Positions 7,631 to 13,485 of a DNA stretch of 14,347 nt are shown one piece after another (the first letter of the stretch is position 1; each line of letters begins with the position of its first letter). Both the position numbers and the translations under genes were made by a program. The notes beneath the pieces are model-generated. The model was not told the DNA's origin and made no database searches. It was given only the letters and a program-made list of their open reading frames with translations. This DNA is from CANHCC01 sp040381555. Its GTDB lineage: Bacteria > Bacteroidota > Bacteroidia > J057 > RFSG01. The DNA lies in the NCBI GenBank assembly GCA_040381555.1, contig JBEIHC010000071.1, forward strand, positions 1 through 14,347. The letters are read 5' to 3'.

Positions 7631-7923
7631 TTACCCGTATCGTCCGAATGGAATTTCTTCCGCAACATACAGAGGACTTCCAAACCATTTTCCAAAACTC
7701 CTGTCAGGCCATTCGTGCCATGCCCGGGTGCCTTTATCTATCCTTACATCGAGAAGAACAAAATCCTTCTGTATTCTTCACCCTCAGTAAGTGGAATCAT
7801 CCAGATGACCTCGAAAACTATCGACACAGTGAGGTATTCCTGACAACCTGGGCAGCAACCAAAGCCCTCTTTGCCGCTAAACCTGCCGCCTGGACCCTTA
7901 ACCCTCAAGCTGAACTCATTTGA
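7627..7923 (+). CDS. antibiotic biosynthesis monooxygenase (ABM) domain protein
   Basis: A 98-residue protein with the dimeric alpha+beta barrel ABM fold. The visible family pattern is ITRIVRMEFLPQHTEDFQTI (first strand and helix, residues 2-21), GCLYLSLHREE (second strand), VFFTLSKWNHPDDLENYRHS (strand then helix, 49-68) and a final helix TKALFAAKPAAWTLN. The domain occurs in cofactor-free monooxygenases, haem-degrading enzymes and many proteins of unknown substrate. Its stop overlaps the next gene's start (TTGA), and its own start overlaps the SAM-hydrolase-family stop (ATGA), so the three genes are translationally coupled. The substrate cannot be told from the sequence. Confidence 0.82.
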   Translation: MITRIVRMEFLPQHTEDFQTIFQNSCQAIRAMPGCLYLSLHREEQNPSVFFTLSKWNHPDDLENYRHSEVFLTTWAATKALFAAKPAAWTLNPQAELI

Positions 7924-9911
7924 ACTATCTACCCCTTTCTCCCACCCTTTTCTCCCTCAGAAATATTCGTCCTAATGCTGCAAATACAGGATTGGTATTC
8001 TTGTTCCTAACTTGCCTGATTCAATCTGTATCGGCTCAGCAAATTGTGTGGAATAAATTTCTCGGAGGAAGAGGCTTCGATAACGCCGCTGCAGTTGCCC
8101 TCAATCCCAATGATGGCGCTATTTACCTAGGAGGTACTGTACGCTCAACAGACGGTGATGTCAAAGGAAATCATGGGATAAATGCCGATTATTGGGTCGT
8201 TAAAATGTCCTACAAGGGAGAGGTGGTATGGAACAGATGCCTAGGAGGCACTGGGGTAGATGAGGCCAAAGATATTCGCACCACCCAAGATGGAGGGTGT
8301 ATCATTATTGGAACAGCCTCCTCGCTCGATGGGGATGTAAAAGGTAACCATGGCAAAATGGATATTTGGGTAGTACGCCTCTCTAAGTACGGTGAAATAC
8401 TCTGGACAAAAGCCCTCGGTGGTACCGGAAATGATAAAGGAAATGGCGTACTCCCCTTAAGTGATGGAGGATTTCTAGTGCTCGGGGAAAGTGGCTCCAA
8501 AAATGGAGATATGACTCAAGCCTATGGAGGCTTAGATGCTTGGGTAGCTAAACTCGAATCGGATGGCACCCTACTCTGGCAAAGATCTTATGGCGGCAGT
8601 AGCAGTGATGCCGCCATGGCCGCTGTTGAATTGGATGACCGCTCTATTGTCCTGCTCAATACAACTGACTCCAGAGATTTTGAAGTATCCAACCCCAAAG
8701 GAAATAAAGACCTTTGGCTCATGCGCATTGATGACCTAGGAAGTGTCTCTTGGGAAAAAAGTATTGGAGGGGAAGACAATGAAGATGCCCATGCCATTTT
8801 AAGAGCCCATGATGGCGGACTACTCATCACCGGAACAACCTTCTCTATTTCCGGAGACATAAAATCAAATAATGGGAATGGTGATTTACTATTAGCCAAA
8901 ACAGATTTAGAAGGAAACTTACTCTGGACCAAAACCTATGGAGGCTCAGAACCCGATGGTGCCAATCAGATATTCCGTACCAAAGACAAGAATTATCTCA
9001 TCGTCGGAACTACCCAATCAAAAGATGGAATTATTCCCCGCAACAGAGGATCATATGAAGGTTGGGCATTGAAAATTAATCTGAAAGGAGAAATTATTTG
9101 GCATAATACCTTTGGGGGTAAAACTCAGGACATGCTTTACGGAGGATGCGAAACAGCCGGCGGAGATTATATTGTGGCTGGATATTCAGAATCTACAGAT
9201 GGAGATAATACTCCGCTTGGATTTAAAGGCGGTGGTGATTGGTGGACCTTAGCCTTAAGAGATCCCGGAAAAGGTGCACCTTCTTTTCGTCCTCCATTTG
9301 CATTAAAAGGAACTGTACGCGAAAAAGATTCCGATAAATTTTTAGCTGCAGAAGTAGAATTAATAGATAATAAAACTTATAAGGTAATTAAATCGGAAAT
9401 AATTGATCCGAATAAAGGTACATTCGAATTTGAAATTCCCAAAGACAAAGATTTATCTATTTCCATCGCCATAAAAGGATATATGTTTTATGGAGATAAT
9501 ATCATTGTAAATCCGGCAGAAGATGAATCTGTTTTAGACATTCGCTTAGACCGAATTAAAGTCGGAAATAAATTAGTATTAAATAATATAGTATTTGATA
9601 TAGGCGCTACGGGAATTCGACCAGAATCTGCACCCGGATTACAAAGAATATTAAAATTCATGAACATGAATCCCGAGGTAAAAATTGCTTTAAACGGACA
9701 TACCGATAATACCGGAGATGCGAACACCAAGCGAAAATTATCCTTATTAAGAGCCAGCGAGATATTAAAATATCTACAAGAAAAAGGCATCATGGCCGAC
9801 CGCATGACCGCCCGTGGCTACGGCATGACCCAACCCATTGCCACCAATACTACAGAAGAAGGTCGTCAACAAAATAGAAGAGTAGAGATAGAGGTTACGG
9901 CTGCGCCGTGA
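7920..9911 (+). CDS. secreted beta-propeller-repeat protein with OmpA peptidoglycan-binding domain
   Basis: A 663-residue envelope protein. A signal peptide covers about 1-39 (hydrophobic LVFLFLTCLIQSVSA, cleavage before QQ). Seven repeats follow, marked by Trp at 44, 104, 162, 220, 278, 336 and 394, nearly all 58 residues apart, each with a W-x-[KR]-x-x-GG motif and later GGxxxxG strands; this suggests a seven-bladed beta-propeller. Residues about 458-545 resemble a carboxypeptidase-regulatory-like beta domain. Residues about 550-658 are an OmpA C-terminal domain with NGHTDNTGD (592-600) and QNRRVEIEV (651-659), which anchors to peptidoglycan. The start is TTG 7920 inside the ABM stop. GC content is about 48% near 8041-8100, 22-23% near 9361-9600 and 60% at 9781-9840, so the gene is a compositional mosaic. 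Its last ~146 coding bases are duplicated downstream. Confidence 0.88.
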   Translation: MNYLPLSPTLFSLRNIRPNAANTGLVFLFLTCLIQSVSAQQIVWNKFLGGRGFDNAAAVALNPNDGAIYLGGTVRSTDGDVKGNHGINADYWVVKMSYKGEVVWNRCLGGTGVDEAKDIRTTQDGGCIIIGTASSLDGDVKGNHGKMDIWVVRLSKYGEILWTKALGGTGNDKGNGVLPLSDGGFLVLGESGSKNGDMTQAYGGLDAWVAKLESDGTLLWQRSYGGSSSDAAMAAVELDDRSIVLLNTTDSRDFEVSNPKGNKDLWLMRIDDLGSVSWEKSIGGEDNEDAHAILRAHDGGLLITGTTFSISGDIKSNNGNGDLLLAKTDLEGNLLWTKTYGGSEPDGANQIFRTKDKNYLIVGTTQSKDGIIPRNRGSYEGWALKINLKGEIIWHNTFGGKTQDMLYGGCETAGGDYIVAGYSESTDGDNTPLGFKGGGDWWTLALRDPGKGAPSFRPPFALKGTVREKDSDKFLAAEVELIDNKTYKVIKSEIIDPNKGTFEFEIPKDKDLSISIAIKGYMFYGDNIIVNPAEDESVLDIRLDRIKVGNKLVLNNIVFDIGATGIRPESAPGLQRILKFMNMNPEVKIALNGHTDNTGDANTKRKLSLLRASEILKYLQEKGIMADRMTARGYGMTQPIATNTTEEGRQQNRRVEIEVTAAP

Positions 9912-9924
9912 GGAGGGAGAGGAG
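9766..9924 (+). repeat. direct repeat copy A: 3' end of the ompA-like gene
   Basis: Left copy of a ~158-bp direct repeat whose partner is 11867-12024. From 9781 to 9924 the partner lies exactly 2,100 bp downstream with 12 substitutions in 144 positions; a 1-base gap near 9775 joins the first 15 bases. The similarity runs past the stop codon into the purine-rich tract GAGGAGGGAGAGGAG and then stops. Confidence 0.93.
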
Positions 9925-10377
9925 AACAGAGGGAGAGTGAGGAGTGAGAGCGGACAATATTTCGATTTTAAATGAGTTATCTATATATTTGTTAAACAGT
10001 TAAGAAATTGAAGGTTTAGGGAAGAATAATGGAATAACTCGACTATAGATACTGAGAAAGAGCTTCTCCTAAAAATCAGAACAACTTTTATCTTTTGCCT
10101 AAGAGGAAAATGACCGACAATACTCTCAATAGGATACCTCAAGAACTCTAGTAGCTAAAGCTAAATACAAAGATAAGGGAGGATAGATTTTGGGAGAAGA
10201 ACCAAAGAAATAATAAGAAAAATGGGGAAGGGATATTATGGAAATTCTATCTGAAATACCTAAATGGGCAAATAGGAGTATTCAAAAAAACTATTCCAAT
10301 ATAGGCGAAGAGCAGAAAACAGGAAACTAACTATCTGTTTTCCAATAATATACTAAACAATAAACTCATAGGTTGAT
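9925..10377. other. non-coding left flank of the TAC block
   Basis: Begins with a purine-rich tract (9911-9955) and is then AT-rich. The longest frames are a 13-codon one at 10110 and a 30-codon one at 10238, neither with a recognisable product. A near-match to a -7 box (TATCTTTTG) occurs near 10089 with no gene behind it. I see no integrase, transposase remnant, terminal inverted repeat or RNA gene. Confidence 0.55.
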
Positions 10378-10380
10378 TTG

Positions 10381-10923
10381 ATGGAATTTATTCGTATCTT
10401 TGCGGAAGAAAACTCAAAACTATTTGCTGTTCAATACGATGGCGAAGAAAAAGATGCATTTGAGCAACTATTCGAGAATTGGCTGGATGCGGAATACCTG
10501 TTTGACTTCTTTGAAAAAAATGAAATTGACTTGAATTCAAAATTTTATGATTGCTCTATAGTGGACGCGGTAAGAATAACCAAAAGGGAAGCGGAAGACT
10601 TTAGAGAGTTGATTATTGAAACCAAGGAGAATGGACAAATTAAAGATAAAGGAACGCTCTACAGCCTTTTTGTAGCACTATCTGAATCAGAATATCTCTT
10701 GAATAATTTCAAAAAGCACAAAGCATATGGCCCTGAAAATAAAACCTGGTTACGCATCTATGCAATTGAAGTTCAGGATTGCTTTGTAATCACGGGTGGA
10801 GCAATTAAGCTGACGCGGACAATGAACGAAAGGGAACACACCACACTGGAATTGAAAAAATTAGAAAAGGTGAAGGAAGAACTAAAATCTCTAGGAATTT
10901 ATGACCAGGAAGGCTTGATATAA
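10381..10923 (+). CDS. putative toxin of a TAC module (RelE/HigB-like)
   Basis: A 180-residue cytoplasmic protein with no close named relative that I can cite. The N-terminal part is acidic (QYDGEEKDAFEQLFENWLDA). The C-terminal part, about 120-172, has strand-strand-helix order: WLRIYAIEVQDCFVITGG, then IKLTRTMNEREHTTLELKKL. This resembles the RelE/HigB/ParE C-terminal core, where two strands are followed by a Lys/Thr-rich turn and a final helix. In that superfamily such proteins cleave mRNA on ribosomes. The gene is 17 bp upstream of an XRE regulator with a SecB-like gene after it, the order of toxin-antitoxin-chaperone modules. I chose ATG 10381 over the TTG just before it. It lacks detectable similarity to M. 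tuberculosis HigB1 by eye, so the toxin class is inferred. Confidence 0.65.
   Translation: MEFIRIFAEENSKLFAVQYDGEEKDAFEQLFENWLDAEYLFDFFEKNEIDLNSKFYDCSIVDAVRITKREAEDFRELIIETKENGQIKDKGTLYSLFVALSESEYLLNNFKKHKAYGPENKTWLRIYAIEVQDCFVITGGAIKLTRTMNEREHTTLELKKLEKVKEELKSLGIYDQEGLI
10395..10402 (+). promoter_or_regulatory. possible internal -7 box (TATCTTTG) at the toxin start
   Basis: TATCTTTG is a perfect TAnnTTTG box lying in codons 5-8 of the putative toxin gene, with GTTG 19 bases upstream as a poor -33. If used, transcription would begin near 10409 and make an RNA for the antitoxin and chaperone without an intact toxin start. It may simply be a coincidence of the codons for Arg-Ile-Phe-Ala. Confidence 0.2.
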
Positions 10924-10940
10924 TAAAGTACAGAAATAAA

Positions 10941-11384
10941 ATGAAAGAATTCAACGACATCGTTAGCAAAACCAAAGTATCTGGTTTTGAAACTACAGCA
11001 AGAAATGAAAGAGACAATAAGGATTGGCTTGACCTGTCATTTGAACTTGCTTTGCTCATTTTGGCCAGACTTAAAGAATTAAACTGGACTCAAATTCAAC
11101 TAGCAGAAAAGTTGCAGGTATCGCCGCAATATGTGAATAAAATAGTCAAAGGGAAAGAAAATCTAACCCTTGCAACGATAGCTGGACTGGAAAAAATTCT
11201 AACAACTAAATTAATCTCTATAGAACAACATCCAGTGAAAAGCATGACTGCACAAACCTCAGGAATTTCAATCTTTTTAGGCAAGGCGAATTATAGTCCC
11301 GTTGGCATGGAAACAAAAGCAGAAGAGCGTAAAGACTTCGAATTTAAACAGAATGAAAAGAATAATTTTGCTGATGCTGCTTAG
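10941..11384 (+). CDS. XRE-family antitoxin with C-terminal extension
   Basis: A 147-residue DNA-binding protein. A helix-turn-helix of the XRE/HigA type covers about 35-93, with WTQIQLAEKLQVSPQYVNKI as the helix-turn-helix core and LTLATIAGLEKIL as the closing helices. As an antitoxin it would neutralise the preceding protein and repress the operon by binding its promoter. Residues 94-147 form a tail beyond the normal HigA length of about 90-110. It has a short hydrophobic patch (SGISIFLGKANY) and then a charged end. In known TAC modules such a tail (ChAD) makes the antitoxin unstable unless a SecB-like chaperone binds it. The next gene, 5 bp away, looks like that chaperone. The HTH is clear; the ChAD role is inferred from architecture. 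Confidence 0.8.
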   Translation: MKEFNDIVSKTKVSGFETTARNERDNKDWLDLSFELALLILARLKELNWTQIQLAEKLQVSPQYVNKIVKGKENLTLATIAGLEKILTTKLISIEQHPVKSMTAQTSGISIFLGKANYSPVGMETKAEERKDFEFKQNEKNNFADAA

Positions 11385-11389
11385 GTAAT

Positions 11390-11821
11390 ATGGAAATGAA
11401 TAACCCCATCGGATTTCAATTAATTGGCATTAAAACAGAGCAATTTGGCATTGTCGATCAAGACTTTGATACAAGTAAGCATCTTGAGATATTGTTAAAT
11501 TTCAATCTGGCAAAGGAAGAACAAACTAAAGTGATATCCGTTTTATTTTTATCAAAATTTATTGATCAGAATAAGATTATCATGATATTAGAATGCAGTT
11601 GTCATTTTAAAATATCGGATGAATCCTGGGACAAATTTCTAGAATCGAATTCAAACTCGCTTATTCTACCTCAAGGATTTATTACCCATTTAGCCTTAAT
11701 TACAGTTGGTACTGCCCGAGGAATATTGCATTCAAAAACTGAAGGAACTAAGTTTAATGGCCATGTTCTGCCAACCTTAAATTTAACCTCAATTTTTACC
11801 TCAGACATGAGAATAGACTAA
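11390..11821 (+). CDS. SecB-like chaperone of a TAC module
   Basis: A 143-residue protein with SecB-like features. A first strand, IGFQLIGIKTEQFGI (7-21), is followed by alternating strands (KHLEILLNFNLA, KVISVLFLSKFI, KIIMILECSCHFKI), then the helical segment LPQGFITHLALITVGTARGI (93-112), and the C-terminal VLPTLNLTSIF (126-136). The last part resembles the FPQLNLAPVNFDALF end of E. coli SecB, and the order strand-rich core, long helix, proline-bearing LP.LNLT loop is that of SecB. Genomic SecB works in protein export. Here the position right behind a long-tailed antitoxin points to antitoxin protection instead. It starts at ATG 11390 (a second ATG at 11396 is possible), 5 bp after the antitoxin stop, so the two are co-translated. 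No signal peptide is seen. Confidence 0.65.
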   Translation: MEMNNPIGFQLIGIKTEQFGIVDQDFDTSKHLEILLNFNLAKEEQTKVISVLFLSKFIDQNKIIMILECSCHFKISDESWDKFLESNSNSLILPQGFITHLALITVGTARGILHSKTEGTKFNGHVLPTLNLTSIFTSDMRID

Positions 11822-11840
11822 CCTAAGATTTAATTTCAGC

Positions 11841-12011
11841 ATGCCCCAAATTGGTCAGCCCAATAGTAAAATATTACAAGAAAAAAGCATCCTAGCCGAC
11901 CGCATGACAGTCCGTGGATACGGCATGACCCAACCCATTGCCACCAATACCACAGAAGAAGGCCGTCAACAAAATAGAAGAGTGGAAATAGAGGTTAGGG
12001 CTGCGCCGTGA
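11841..12011 (+). pseudogene. 56-codon remnant of an OmpA C-terminal domain
   Basis: An open frame with ATG 11841 and stop 12009-12011 whose residues from about 11 on match the end of the ompA-like protein (ADRMTVRGYGMTQPI, then RQQNRRVEIEV). The first ten residues are unrelated. It lacks the signal peptide, the propeller and most of the OmpA domain, so it cannot anchor to peptidoglycan alone. Seven of the 11 coding substitutions against the intact copy are at third codon positions, so the sequence diverged while still coding. It is the right-hand member of the direct repeat. Confidence 0.8.
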
Positions 12012-12024
12012 GGGGGGAGAGGAG
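11867..12024 (+). repeat. direct repeat copy B, right of the TAC block
   Basis: Partner of 9766-9924, about 92% identical over the gap-free part, in the same orientation. Similarity ends at GGAG 12024, close before the HNH gene. Together the two copies bracket 9925-11866. Confidence 0.93.
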
Positions 12025-12064
12025 CAATATGTATATCTGCTTAATAATTCTTAATTAATATAGA

Positions 12065-13009
12065 ATGAAATTTTACCTAGGAGTTACTGACAATAAGTGG
12101 TATAAATATCTAAGCAAGATTAGTCCCGAGGATATAAACTTTTGGCAACCTGGAGGTACTGTCAATTTTAAAATATTACAACCAGGAGCACCGTTTTTAT
12201 TTAAACTAAAAAGTCCACTTAATGCAATTGGAGGAATAGGGTTTTTCTCCAGTCATACTTTTTTACCTATATCCATTGCATGGGATACATTCCGCAATAG
12301 AAATGGATGTAATACCTATGATGAGTTCAGAACGATGATTTTAAATTACAGATCAGACAAGAATAATCATAATCCGACAATAGGATGTATTGTACTTACC
12401 AACCCTATATTCTTTGATCAAAAAGATTGGATTGAAACGCCATCGGATTGGGGCAAAAGTATTGTACAAGGCAAATCTTATGATACTGAAAATACAATAG
12501 GAAAGTATATCTGGAATAAGGTCGAGATTCTTTTAGAAAAATATTTAGTTCTTGATTCAATCGATGAGGGTAAAAGTCAGTTGATATTGGAAGAACCATC
12601 ATCTCCTTTATATGGAACTTCAATTCTAACTAAAGTAAGATTAGGTCAAGGGGCATTTAGAATTTTAGTTACGGATGCATATTCAAGAAGATGTTCAATT
12701 ACAGGGGAGAAAACCCTTCCGGTATTAGAAGCTGCTCATATTAAACCCTATGCAGAATCTGGACCTCACTTCATTTCAAATGGATTATTACTTCGTTCAG
12801 ATATGCATAAATTATTTGATGGAGGCTATTTAACAATCACCAACGATTTGAAAATTGAAATAAGTAATAGGATTAAGGAAGAATTTCAAAATGGAAAGGA
12901 ATATTATCAATATCATGGTAAGGACTTACTTTTTCTTCCTAATAGAGAAATAGACAAACCCAATGAAAAATATATAGATTGGCATAATACAAACATTTAT
13001 AAGGGATGA
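12065..13009 (+). CDS. HNH endonuclease, putative restriction enzyme (COG3440-type)
   Basis: A 314-residue predicted DNA nuclease. The C-terminal HNH domain spans about 190-260: VRLGQGAFRILVTDAYSRRC, SITGEKTLPVLEAAHIKPYA with His at 225, then NGLLLRSDMHKLFDGGYLTI with Asn 239 and His 248. This matches the restriction-type HNH family that includes COG3440 proteins. The N-terminal ~150 residues (WQPGGTVNFKILQPGAPFLF, then NAIGGIGFFSSHTFLPISIA) look like a PUA/EVE-like reader fold that in other restriction proteins recognises modified bases; that reading is less sure. The start is ATG 12065, with a degenerate -7 box (TATATCTG, 12032-12039) upstream. The stop overlaps the next gene by ATGA, so the pair is translationally coupled. 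Confidence 0.85.
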   Translation: MKFYLGVTDNKWYKYLSKISPEDINFWQPGGTVNFKILQPGAPFLFKLKSPLNAIGGIGFFSSHTFLPISIAWDTFRNRNGCNTYDEFRTMILNYRSDKNNHNPTIGCIVLTNPIFFDQKDWIETPSDWGKSIVQGKSYDTENTIGKYIWNKVEILLEKYLVLDSIDEGKSQLILEEPSSPLYGTSILTKVRLGQGAFRILVTDAYSRRCSITGEKTLPVLEAAHIKPYAESGPHFISNGLLLRSDMHKLFDGGYLTITNDLKIEISNRIKEEFQNGKEYYQYHGKDLLFLPNREIDKPNEKYIDWHNTNIYKG

Positions 13010-13338
13010 AATCAGATATTGTAGAAATAACCAGTGAAATTCGAAGATTTAGGGATGAACGAGATTGGCAACAATTTCATGACCCTAAAAACTTAGCAAT
13101 TAGCCTCAATATTGAATCCTCTGAATTGCTAGAACTCTTCTTATGGAAAAATGCAACAGAAGCCGATGTTGAGAAAGTCAAAAATGAACTAGCTGATGTT
13201 TTTTATTCCGCATTTTTATTGGCTGACACCTATGGATTTGATGTTAAAGAAATAATTCACCAAAAAATAAAAGATAATGAATTAAAATATCCAATTAAAA
13301 AATCTAAGGGCTCCAATAAAAAATATACGGAACTTTAA
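13006..13338 (+). CDS. MazG-type nucleotide pyrophosphohydrolase
   Basis: A 110-residue all-alpha NTP pyrophosphohydrolase of the short MazG/dCTPase-like class. The metal-binding motif is complete: E37-S-S-E40 and E61-L-A-D64. The N-terminal VEITSEIRRFRDERDWQQFH and the middle DPKNLAISLNIESSELLELF follow the family closely. Such enzymes split nucleoside triphosphates to monophosphates and pyrophosphate, often clearing damaged or unusual dNTPs. The tail after residue 96 is lysine-rich. Its ATG lies inside the HNH stop (ATGA), so both proteins are made together. A defence role (altering nucleotide pools during phage attack) is inferred from the partner only. Confidence 0.88.
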   Translation: MKSDIVEITSEIRRFRDERDWQQFHDPKNLAISLNIESSELLELFLWKNATEADVEKVKNELADVFYSAFLLADTYGFDVKEIIHQKIKDNELKYPIKKSKGSNKKYTEL

Positions 13339-13485
13339 ATCATAATATTTAAAAATAATTCTCTTAGTAACATTTTTGCAACTAGGAATAATTCAAGAAT
13401 AAGTCGCGTAACCTCCCTTTTAGGTGTATTAGTCTGTGAATGCCCTGAGAAATTGTTTTAAAATTTATTTACAATCCCCACATTT
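13339..13485. other. short AT-rich spacer after the MazG-type gene
   Basis: Sequence between the last gene and the repeat array. Nothing recognisable apart from AT-rich stretches; no clear terminator hairpin. Confidence 0.5.

Noticed and set aside
9925..10377. Hidden gene or transposase remnant left of the TAC block
   Set aside because: All frames break within about 60 codons, the open ones show no recognisable motif, and no terminal inverted repeats were found.
9925..11866. Classic integrative element with attachment sites
   Set aside because: The flanking repeats are diverged and ~158 bp long, and there is no integrase or recombinase, so only the repeat-bracketed block itself is claimed.
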